A stretch of 64,000 nucleotides of DNA from Citrobacter youngae ATCC 29220 (lineage in GTDB: Bacteria > Pseudomonadota > Gammaproteobacteria > Enterobacterales > Enterobacteriaceae): assembly GCF_000155975.1 (NCBI RefSeq), contig NZ_GG730299.1, positions 803,340 through 867,339 on the forward strand. The letters are read 5' to 3'. The notes beneath the pieces are model-generated. The model searched no databases. It worked only from the letters and a program-made list of their open reading frames with translations, and had not been told where the DNA came from. This document shows, piece by piece, positions 57,578-64,000 of this stretch. Each line of letters begins with the position of its first letter. The first letter of the stretch is position 1. The position numbers and the translations under genes were made by a program.

Positions 57578-58285
57578 TCAATTCAACGGTTGAACTGTCA
57601 AAGCGTTCTCTGCTAATTGCAGACGTGCCGCTTTGCCATAAAATTCTGCTGGGATTTTATCACTCAGCCAATAAACACCTGCGATAGACACCAGTTCTGC
57701 CGTCAGATGGGTACAAAAAATTTGTGCTTCCCGGTCGCCACTTGCGCCAGCCAGCGCACGACCTCTCATCATTCCGTAAACATGAATATTGCCATCAGCG
57801 ATCAGCTCTGCGCCCGCACTGACGTGGCTTGTAACAATCAGATCACATTGTGGAGCATAAATGCGCTGACCGGAACGAACCGGGACATTTATTAATCGTG
57901 TTTTTGTGATGGGAGTAACATTTTGCGGTGGCGTGACGGGAACGGGAGTCTCAACAGGCGCGGGACGAATCGTTTTTTCTTTACCTTCAGTCAGTAAAGG
58001 AAGTCCCATTTCGTCAATTTCAGCCTTTAATCGGGCATCTTTGCATCCGCTGACGCCGATAATGCGCAAGCCGGTAGACGTGACAACCTCTTGCAGCGCA
58101 GTCCAGTTTACCGGGCTTTCAAGGCCACTCACGTTAACCACCACGGGAGCATGTTTTAAAAATGCAGGTGCCTGCGCGATTTTGTCTTCCAACGCCTGAC
58201 GAATAACCTCGGGTTCTGCTTCATGTAAATGAACCACTGATAAGGTGAAGCTACTGCCTTTAAGCTCGATTGGCGTGTTTGACAT
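57578..58285 (-). CDS. minC: Septum inhibitor MinC
   Basis: 235 residues (E. coli 231) from [20 protein letters not shown]; an in-frame start ten codons earlier lacks family support. The N-terminal FtsZ-inhibiting domain (about 1-105), a Pro/Thr/Val-rich linker slightly longer than in E. coli, and the C-terminal beta-helix ([20 protein letters not shown]) that binds MinD and FtsZ. First gene of minCDE. Confidence 0.96.
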   Translation of the reverse strand: MSNTPIELKGSSFTLSVVHLHEAEPEVIRQALEDKIAQAPAFLKHAPVVVNVSGLESPVNWTALQEVVTSTGLRIIGVSGCKDARLKAEIDEMGLPLLTEGKEKTIRPAPVETPVPVTPPQNVTPITKTRLINVPVRSGQRIYAPQCDLIVTSHVSAGAELIADGNIHVYGMMRGRALAGASGDREAQIFCTHLTAELVSIAGVYWLSDKIPAEFYGKAARLQLAENALTVQPLN

Positions 58286-58411
58286 CCTGGCCTTACTCAA
58301 TTTGCTATTTATCATCCCCAGCGCGGGGTGATATTCCGAAGACTATAAGGCATGTTATAGTCAGTATTATATTGAGGCAAGCCACCATTCCGTGAATTCA
58401 GAGTAAAAGAT

Positions 58412-58705
58412 ATGTTTTGTGTGATCTACCGAAGCAGCAAACGTGACCAGACTTATTTATATGTCGAAAAAAAAGACGATTTCTCACGCGTTCCTGAAGA
58501 ACTGATGAAAGGATTTGGTCAGCCGACGCTGGCAATGATGCTGCCGCTTGACGGTCGAAAAAAACTGGTTAATGCCGATCTTGAAAAAGTAAAACAGGCG
58601 CTAACCGAGCAGGGCTATTATTTACAAATACCGCCACCGCCAGAAGATTTGCTCAAACAGCATCTGGCGGCGGCCAAACAAAATACATCAGACGCTAAAC
58701 GTTAA
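58412..58705 (+). CDS. ycgL: YcgL-domain protein (UPF0745)
   Basis: 97 residues beginning [21 protein letters not shown]. coli has 11 more annotated residues before this Met. A single YcgL domain, function unknown. It is divergent from minC with a 126-base gap. ycgM follows 69 bases later, after an imperfect hairpin (ACTGCATCCG...CGATGCAGT) at about 58705-58740. Confidence 0.92.
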   Translation: MFCVIYRSSKRDQTYLYVEKKDDFSRVPEELMKGFGQPTLAMMLPLDGRKKLVNADLEKVKQALTEQGYYLQIPPPPEDLLKQHLAAAKQNTSDAKR

Positions 58706-58774
58706 ACTGCATCCGGCAGCAGCACGTTCCACCGATGCAGTACCTGAAATCTATGACTACGTTAGGGGAAAGTA

Positions 58775-59434
58775 ATGTATCAACATCACAACTGGCATGG
58801 TGCTCTGCTGGATTATCCAGTGAGTAAGGTGGTTTGCGTAGGGAGTAACTATGCCAACCATATAAAAGAGATGGGGGGAACCACCCCGGAAGAGCCGGTG
58901 CTGTTTATCAAGCCGGAAACCGCGCTGTGCGATTTGCGCCAGCCGCTGGCGATCCCATCCGATATGGGATCGGTTCACCATGAGGTTGAGCTGGCCGTAC
59001 TGATTGGCGCGACCTTACGTCAGGCGACCGAAGAACATGTGCGTAAAGCTATCGCCGGCTATGGCGTAGCGCTGGATCTGACGCTGCGCGATATTCAGGG
59101 AAAAATGAAGAAAGCCGGTCAGCCGTGGGAAAAAGCCAAGGGCTTTGATAATTCTTGTCCGCTGTCAGGATTTATCCCGGTGGCGGAATTTACCGGCGAT
59201 CCGCAGAATACGATGCTCGGCTTAACGGTCAACGGCGAAACGCGCCAGCATGGCTCCACGGCAGATATGATCCATCACATTGTGCCTTTGATTGCCTATA
59301 TGAGCCGTTTCTTTACGCTCAAAGCGGGCGACGTAGTGCTGACCGGAACCCCAGCAGGCGTTGGACCGCTAAGCAGCGGTGATGAATTGGCTATCAGTTT
59401 TCATGGCGAAACGCTGACCACCCGCGTGCTGTAA
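58775..59434 (+). CDS. ycgM: Fumarylacetoacetate hydrolase-family protein YcgM
   Basis: 219 residues, the E. coli length. FAH fold with metal ligands in [11 protein letters not shown] near residue 69 and [12 protein letters not shown] near 102, and the block [13 protein letters not shown] near 188. Members of this subgroup decarboxylate oxaloacetate or hydrolyse acylpyruvates. E. coli YcgM is not firmly assigned, so substrate is left open. Confidence 0.92.
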   Translation: MYQHHNWHGALLDYPVSKVVCVGSNYANHIKEMGGTTPEEPVLFIKPETALCDLRQPLAIPSDMGSVHHEVELAVLIGATLRQATEEHVRKAIAGYGVALDLTLRDIQGKMKKAGQPWEKAKGFDNSCPLSGFIPVAEFTGDPQNTMLGLTVNGETRQHGSTADMIHHIVPLIAYMSRFFTLKAGDVVLTGTPAGVGPLSSGDELAISFHGETLTTRVL

Positions 59435-59526
59435 TCTCTGCTTGCCGCCTTTTCGGGCGGCAAAACTTGCATCAGCGTGCCAGACTGGTTATAAGGTGCA
59501 GCTTTATTGCAATAGCGGATACCCTG

Positions 59527-59973
59527 ATGAGCGACATACCTTTCTGGCAAAGTAAAACCCTTGATGAAATGACCGATGCCGAGTGGGAGTCATTATGTGA
59601 TGGGTGCGGTCAATGCTGCCTGCATAAGCTGATGGATGAAGACACCGACGAAATCTATTTTACCAACGTCGCCTGTAAGCAGCTCAATATCAAAACCTGT
59701 CAGTGCCGTAATTACGAGCGTCGCTTCGAATACGAGCCGGACTGCATCAAGCTAACGCGTGATAATCTGCCGACCTTTGAATGGTTGCCAATGACCTGCG
59801 CCTATCGTTTGCTGGCGGAAGGAAAGGGGTTACCGGAATGGCATCCGCTGCTGACGGGGTCGAAAGCGGCAATGCATGGCGAGCGTATTTCGGTACGCCA
59901 TATTGCGGTGAAAGAATCAGAAGTGCGTGACTGGCAGGAGCATATTTTGAACAAACCTTCATGGGCGGACTGA
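59527..59973 (+). CDS. ycgN: Cysteine-cluster protein YcgN (UPF0260)
   Basis: 148 residues from [16 protein letters not shown]. coli is annotated five codons longer, but here that position reads ATA, so the shorter start is used. It has a zinc/iron-type cysteine cluster: CDGCGQCC near residue 24, then [11 protein letters not shown] and DCIKL, and a later Cys in MTCAYRL. The CxxCxxCC pattern resembles YkgJ-type metal-binding proteins. Function unknown. Confidence 0.9.
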   Translation: MSDIPFWQSKTLDEMTDAEWESLCDGCGQCCLHKLMDEDTDEIYFTNVACKQLNIKTCQCRNYERRFEYEPDCIKLTRDNLPTFEWLPMTCAYRLLAEGKGLPEWHPLLTGSKAAMHGERISVRHIAVKESEVRDWQEHILNKPSWAD

Positions 59974-60002
59974 GCCGCCCATCGATTAGCAGGCGTTAAA
60001 GG

Positions 60003-60344
60003 TTAAGACTTTTTCGCCTGATACATTTCATCTCCGTGGTTGTCGTCTTCAACCCAGAAATTAATGTTGAATTGCGCATCGTCGCTTAATTCAACGCGAT
60101 GCCAGTACTGCGGTGGGCTGGTTGCGAACTGCCCGGCATTAATCACCATTTTCACTTCGGGTTCTTTTGCGTCTTCATTGGCAAAACCATAATACGTTAC
60201 CGTTCCTTCCATCACGCAGAGTTGTCCAAAGACCCCCGCTGCGGTGTTGTGGTGGGAAAGCAGCGCCGCAGGGACATTGTCTTTCGTAAAGAAGGGAGTA
60301 GAGCGTTTAACTTTCCAGTTTGCCGGGATGCGTAAATGGGACAT
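60003..60344 (-). CDS. DUF1971 cupin protein, YeaR-like
   Basis: 113 residues. It resembles E. coli YeaR (DUF1971, the TehB-N-like cupin): IPxNxxxxRSTPFF start, GQFATSPPQYWHRVE near residue 72 and NINFWVEDD near the end. YeaR is a nitrate- and NO-induced protein of unknown reaction. In E. coli yeaR lies in another place with yoaG; here a relative sits alone between ycgN and dsbB. AAGGAGATGTCTT gives the ribosome site. A 39-base palindrome matching an NsrR site lies 20 bases upstream. Thus a nitric-oxide or nitrite response is likely. Confidence 0.85.
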   Translation of the reverse strand: MSHLRIPANWKVKRSTPFFTKDNVPAALLSHHNTAAGVFGQLCVMEGTVTYYGFANEDAKEPEVKMVINAGQFATSPPQYWHRVELSDDAQFNINFWVEDDNHGDEMYQAKKS

Positions 60345-60363
60345 AAGACATCTCCTTGGTGTC

Positions 60364-60402
60364 GCATCTATAAGATGTATTTAATATACATCTTATAGAT
60401 GC
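60364..60402. promoter_or_regulatory. Large palindrome with NsrR-type core
   Basis: Two perfect 17-base arms (60364-60380 and 60386-60402) around TTAAT. The core AAGATGTAT TTAAT ATACATCTT agrees with the NsrR site pattern AAGATGYATTT-N-AAATRCATCTT. It lies directly upstream of the DUF1971 gene and may hold its -10. It is not followed by a T-run, so a terminator is unlikely. Confidence 0.75.
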
Positions 60403-60424
60403 CTACAGGCAATGAATTTAAGAC

Positions 60425-60450
60425 AAAAAAAACGCTCCCGAAGGAGCGTC
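60425..60450 (-). terminator. Terminator of dsbB
   Basis: On the minus strand GACGCTCCTTCGGGAGCGTT followed by TTTTTT, a UUCG-type tetraloop stem, just after the dsbB stop. Confidence 0.93.
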
Positions 60451-60454
60451 TCTG

Positions 60455-60985
60455 TTAGCGACCGAAGAGGTCACGTTTTTTTGGTTTAAACGGTTGTGCA
60501 ATCACCACCAGCACCGCAACGACAAGATACGCGGCGAAGATCCCGAGCAGCCACTGCGGCATTTCCAGGGTCAAAAAAGACCACTGGCGTTCAGCACAAT
60601 CACCGGAAGCAACGAATACCTGCGGCAGCCATTTATCCAGCGGCAACCAACTCGGGAAGCGCGCGGCAAAATCACAGGTCATAAACGGTGACGGGTGAAG
60701 CTGAATCATGGTGTGCTCATACGCTAACTGAAGACCGCGCCAGGCGCTGTAAATCCAGATAACCATGGCCACATAGCGCAGCGGTGTTTTTGGTGCGATA
60801 GCCCCTACCAGTCCTGCACCCATCACGCCGAATAATGCGCTACGTTCGTAAATACACAACACGCAAGGTTTGAGCAGCATGACGTGCTGGAACCACAGCG
60901 CGACGAGCTCCAGCGCAAAGGCGGTTAACGCCAACAATAACCATGCCCCACGACCCCGGGAGCACTGGTTTAAAAATCGCAACAT
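60455..60985 (-). CDS. dsbB: Disulfide bond formation protein DsbB
   Basis: 176 residues, the E. coli length, with four helices. The catalytic pairs are Cys41-Cys44 (KPCVLC) and Cys104-Cys130 (FMTCDF and SGDCAE). It reoxidises DsbA in the periplasm and hands electrons to ubiquinone or menaquinone. It lies between the DUF1971 gene and nhaB, all leftward; nhaB ends in its own hairpin. Confidence 0.97.
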   Translation of the reverse strand: MLRFLNQCSRGRGAWLLLALTAFALELVALWFQHVMLLKPCVLCIYERSALFGVMGAGLVGAIAPKTPLRYVAMVIWIYSAWRGLQLAYEHTMIQLHPSPFMTCDFAARFPSWLPLDKWLPQVFVASGDCAERQWSFLTLEMPQWLLGIFAAYLVVAVLVVIAQPFKPKKRDLFGR

Positions 60986-61097
60986 AATAATTTCCCTGCA
61001 ACATGCGTAGAGACCGCAGTTTAAACCAATTCAATTTAAGCGCCACTAGCGGAAATTGAAATATTGTGTAATCGGATAATTATCATGCAAAAAGTCA

Positions 61098-61121
61098 AAC
61101 CGGGCAGTGATTTGCCCGGTT
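61098..61121 (-). terminator. Hairpin at the end of nhaB
   Basis: AACCGGGCAGTGATTTGCCCGGTT forms a perfect stem; on the minus strand it is followed by TGACTTTTTG. It overlaps the nhaB stop codon. Confidence 0.75.
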
Positions 61122-62667
61122 AATTGTTATGAAAGTGTAGCCAGCCCGACTGGGTCATCCATTCGGTCAGTGGAACCAGCGTGAACTCCACGCAAAGCAA
61201 CCCGACGAGCGTCAGGACAAGGGTATAAGGCAGAGCCATCCATACCATACGTCCATAAGAGAGGCGAATTAACGGCGCCAGTGCGGAGGTCAGCAGAAAC
61301 AGGAACGCCGCCTGACCATTTGGCGTGGCTACGGAAGGCAGGTTGGTTCCGGTGTTAATCGCCACCGCTAACAGTTCATACTGATTAAGGCTGATGGTGC
61401 CATGCTCCAGCGCCGCTTTCGCTTCGTTGATGTAAATCGTGCCAACGAAGACGTTATCAGAAATAGACGACAGCAGGCCGTTGAACAGATAGAACAACGT
61501 TAATTGCGCATGTTCAGAGGCTTGTAAAACGAACTGAATAATTGGCGCAAAGAGCTGCTGATCGATGATCACCGCGACAACAGAGAAAAACACGGTTAGC
61601 AGCGCGGTGAAGGGGAGCGACTCGGTAAAGGCTTTACCAATAGCATGTTCATCGGTGACGCCGGTTAACGACGTTGCCAAAATAATGACTGACAGGCCAA
61701 TTAATCCCACTTCCGCCAGATGCAGCGCCAGGGCGACCACCAGCCAGACGCCGATAATCGCCTGGACAATCAGTTTGATTTTGTCCTGACGGGTTCGCTG
61801 CTTACGGCTCTGATCGTCATATTGCTGCAGGACGTCCCGGACGGTTTCCGGCAGCGTTTCGCCATAGCCAAACCAACGTAATTTCTCGACCAGCACGCAG
61901 GTTAGCAGGCCGCAAATCAGTACCGGGACGGTGACTGGAGACATGCGCAGGAAGAAGTCGCCAAAGTGCCAGCCCGCCGCTTTGGCGATAATCAGGTTTT
62001 GCGGTTCGCCAACCATAGTCATCACGCCACCTAACGCTGTACCGACGCCTGCGTGCATCATCAGACTACGCAGAAAACCGCGGAACTGCTCCAGAACGAC
62101 CTTATTATGCTGATCGATATGGCTGTCATCGAGCATATTGTTATCTTCCCCGCGGGAAGAGGCAACGCGATGGTAGATGCCATAAAAACCGACCGCTACG
62201 CTTATCACCACGGCAACGACGGTCAACGCATCAAGAAACGCGGAGAGGAAGGCGGCAGCAATACAGAAGGACAGCGAAAGTAGCGATTTGGAGCGAATGC
62301 TGAGCAGAAGCCGGGTGAAAATAAACAACAGCAGCTGCTTCATAAAGTAGATGCCGGCCACCATAAACATCAGCAGCAATAACACCTCAAGGTTAGCAGC
62401 AACCTCTTCACGGACATGCGCGGCGCTGGTCATGCCAATGATGACGGCTTCGATGGCCAACAGCCCGCCCGGCAGCAGCGGATAACACTTGAGCGCCATC
62501 GCCAGCGTAAAAATGAACTCGGCCACCAACAACCAGCCGGCAATAAAGGGATTGATGAAAAAGATAATCGGGTTAACGACTAAGAAGACGAGCAGTGCAA
62601 GTTTGTACCAGTCTGGCGACTGGCCTAAAAAATTGCGCCACATCGCGCGGCCCCATGATAGCTCCAC
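61120..62667 (-). CDS. nhaB: Na+/H+ antiporter NhaB
   Basis: 515 residues (E. coli 513) with about 12 helices. Ion-transporter superfamily; blocks include [25 protein letters not shown] near 145 and [20 protein letters not shown] near 440. It exports Na+ for protons at the inner membrane and helps pH and sodium homeostasis. The C-terminus differs from E. coli. It is divergent from fadR with a 234-base gap; FadR control of nhaB is reported in E. coli. Confidence 0.95.
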   Translation of the reverse strand: MELSWGRAMWRNFLGQSPDWYKLALLVFLVVNPIIFFINPFIAGWLLVAEFIFTLAMALKCYPLLPGGLLAIEAVIIGMTSAAHVREEVAANLEVLLLLMFMVAGIYFMKQLLLFIFTRLLLSIRSKSLLSLSFCIAAAFLSAFLDALTVVAVVISVAVGFYGIYHRVASSRGEDNNMLDDSHIDQHNKVVLEQFRGFLRSLMMHAGVGTALGGVMTMVGEPQNLIIAKAAGWHFGDFFLRMSPVTVPVLICGLLTCVLVEKLRWFGYGETLPETVRDVLQQYDDQSRKQRTRQDKIKLIVQAIIGVWLVVALALHLAEVGLIGLSVIILATSLTGVTDEHAIGKAFTESLPFTALLTVFFSVVAVIIDQQLFAPIIQFVLQASEHAQLTLFYLFNGLLSSISDNVFVGTIYINEAKAALEHGTISLNQYELLAVAINTGTNLPSVATPNGQAAFLFLLTSALAPLIRLSYGRMVWMALPYTLVLTLVGLLCVEFTLVPLTEWMTQSGWLHFHNN

Positions 62668-62901
62668 GGTGATTCCCTACCTTTAAAAATGAAATCATGT
62701 TTTTATGTTTGACCGCAAAGCTTAGCGGGAGGAGGGGGCACAGGCAAGCTCTTCACGTGAATGGCAGACTGCGTGCGCGTCAGCGTTATCTGGAAAATGA
62801 AGCCTTGATCCACTTTTTCTTCATTTCGTCAGCTATCAGCTATGAAACCCGTCTGGTATGATAACTGTAACTATGTTTTGCTGTGTAATGGAATTATTAC
62901 T

Positions 62902-63621
62902 ATGGTCATTAAGGCGCAAAGCCCGGCGGGGTTCGCGGAAGAGTACATCATTGAGAGTATCTGGAATAACCGCTTCCCCCCTGGCACTATTTTGCCCGCT
63001 GAACGTGAGCTCTCTGAACTGATCGGAGTGACACGTACCACGTTACGCGAAGTTTTACAGCGTCTGGCGCGGGATGGCTGGTTGACCATTCAACATGGCA
63101 AACCGACGAAGGTGAATAACTTCTGGGAAACCTCCGGGCTGAATATCCTTGAAACGCTGGCGCGCCTCGATCACGAGAGCGTGCCGCAGCTTATTGATAA
63201 TCTGCTGTCCGTGCGTACCAACATCTCGACGATCTTCATTCGCACCGCGTTTCGCCAGCATCCTGAAAAAGCGCAGGAGGTTCTGGCGACGGCAAATCAG
63301 GTGGCCGACCATGCTGATGCGTTCGCCGATCTGGATTACAACATTTTCCGCGGTCTGGCATTCGCGTCCGGTAATCCAATATACGGTTTGATCCTCAACG
63401 GAATGAAAGGGTTATATACCCGTATTGGTCGTCATTACTTTGCTAATCCTGAAGCGCGCGGCCTGGCGCTGAGCTTCTATCGTAAGCTGTCAGAACTCTG
63501 CGAGCAGGGCGCTCACGAGCAGGTTTATGAAACGGTGCGCCGCTACGGTCACGACAGCGGCGAAATCTGGCATCGGATGCAGAAGAACCTGCCGGGCGAT
63601 TTAGCGATTCAGGGACGCTAA
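62902..63621 (+). CDS. fadR: Fatty-acid responsive regulator FadR
   Basis: 239 residues, the exact family length, from ATG at 62902. GntR-type winged HTH in the first about 72 residues ([20 protein letters not shown]), then the all-helical acyl-CoA binding domain. It represses fad genes and activates fabA/fabB; acyl-CoA releases it from DNA. Its operator at fadD is 15.7 kb to the left in this window. In E. coli ycgB follows convergently; here it does not. Confidence 0.97.
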   Translation: MVIKAQSPAGFAEEYIIESIWNNRFPPGTILPAERELSELIGVTRTTLREVLQRLARDGWLTIQHGKPTKVNNFWETSGLNILETLARLDHESVPQLIDNLLSVRTNISTIFIRTAFRQHPEKAQEVLATANQVADHADAFADLDYNIFRGLAFASGNPIYGLILNGMKGLYTRIGRHYFANPEARGLALSFYRKLSELCEQGAHEQVYETVRRYGHDSGEIWHRMQKNLPGDLAIQGR

Positions 63622-64000
63622 TAAAAAAAAACTCATTCGAGGCAATGCCGTTCAGTTAACGCTTAAGTTTCAGGAAGTATCAACCTGTGTTGGCGGAAGT
63701 AATGAATATGCCATCCCAGAGAAAGGATTCCGTTCACCTCATGTTCATCGTTTCTCTGAAGCACCGATACCCGTGAACGTGTAAAGGGCGTTCTCCGCCA
63801 CGCCCTTTACAATCCCGGCTCCCGGCGGGAAAATTGCCACTTCGTGGTTCCCTCCGCTTATTCCTCTAGGCTACCGGGCCGGGCGCGAGGAAACGTCCCT
63901 GTAAAGCGCGCCCTGAACCCGCATCCCTGCGGGTTCTCCCGGCCTTACGGAAACACGTCGGCAATTTTCAGCCGGACCAGCCACGCCTGACCACCTGCAC
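63622..64000. other. ORF-free hairpin-rich segment, probable edge of an inserted element
   Basis: No ORF of note on either strand. Near 63643 is GGCAATGCCGTTCAGTTAAC, which shares a core (AATGCCG-TCAGTTAA) with IS4-type ends. From 63781 on, the DNA becomes GC-rich with hairpins: GTAAAGGGCG/CGCCCTTTAC (63781-63810), CCACTTCGTGG (about 63838-63848), CCCGCATCCCTGCGGG (about 63919-63934). Such noncoding stretches occur in integrated elements and plasmids. The expected ycgB is missing, so the change of neighbourhood begins after fadR. Element type cannot be decided inside the window. Confidence 0.45.
63781..63810. repeat. Perfect 10-bp inverted repeat
   Basis: GTAAAGGGCG and CGCCCTTTAC flank a ten-base loop. 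No T-run follows; a structured RNA or protein-binding site is possible. Confidence 0.6.

Noticed and set aside
59441..59464. TTGCCGCC/GGGCGGCAA hairpin after ycgM as a terminator
   Set aside because: The stem is followed by AAAACTTGC, not a T-run, so it was not listed as a terminator.
1..64000. tRNA, rRNA, CRISPR arrays, complete insertion sequences
   Set aside because: None seen: no regularly spaced repeats with spacers, no cloverleaf-like sequences in the gaps, and no transposase or integrase reading frame.

Overview
The window reads as a stretch of enterobacterial core chromosome. Gene order follows the Escherichia coli/Salmonella segment from zwf to fadR, and nearly every protein has the length and motifs of its E. 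coli counterpart. Three departures point to a Citrobacter-like member of the Enterobacteriaceae: a second FtsI-type penicillin-binding protein between cspC and rlmA (in E. coli that spot is empty; Salmonella carries the PBP3SAL gene there), retention of the carnitine/malate cluster yeaX-yeaW-yeaV-dmlA/dmlR, and a small DUF1971 cupin gene between ycgN and dsbB where E. coli has other genes. The genus is an inference from gene content. No rRNA, tRNA, CRISPR array or complete insertion sequence was seen.

Layout. 1-4.8 kb: 3' part of zwf, the Entner-Doudoroff pair edd-eda, a REP element, purT. 4.8-10.2 kb: LexA-controlled yebG, then yebF, yebE, ptrB and the leftward exoX-yobB and holE. 10.3-14.3 kb: copC-copD-yebY, the antisense small RNA pair SdsR/SraC, an orphan 99-residue gene with its own terminator, phosphatase pphA, yebW, yebV. 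14.3-24.3 kb: rsmF, the lipid-transport pair letA-letB, msrC, proQ-prc, htpX. 24.3-32.1 kb: yebQ, kdgR, yobH, PhoP-feedback gene mgrB, yebO, yobF-cspC, the extra PBP, rlmA, mntP. 32.1-36 kb: manganese-responsive leader and MntR boxes, yobD, the mannose PTS manXYZ. 36-46.5 kb: yoaE with a coupled small upstream ORF, pdeD, sdaA, nudL, pabB, yoaH, yoaB, yoaA, tsaB, yeaY. 47-50 kb: fadD and rnd, both starting with UUG. 50-56.4 kb: carnitine monooxygenase cluster, dmlA and dmlR. 56.4-63.6 kb: minCDE, ycgL-ycgM-ycgN, the DUF1971 gene behind a large palindrome, dsbB, nhaB, fadR. 63.6-64 kb: a hairpin-rich, ORF-free segment that replaces the expected ycgB and looks like the edge of an inserted element.

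Several regulators sit close to their targets. FadR (62.9 kb) has a recognisable operator in front of fadD (47.2 kb). KdgR (25.9 kb) is the known regulator of eda (2.8 kb). GntR, PurR, LexA, PhoP, MntR, FadR and probable NsrR and Mlc/NagC-type sites are readable from the DNA.

The least ordinary parts are the right-hand junction (63.6-64 kb), the orphan module at 12.2-12.9 kb with imperfect repeats on both sides, the DUF1971 gene with its 39-bp palindrome, and the second PBP3 with an SSD instead of SSN motif. I found no complete new multi-gene system; if one exists it probably begins beyond the right edge.
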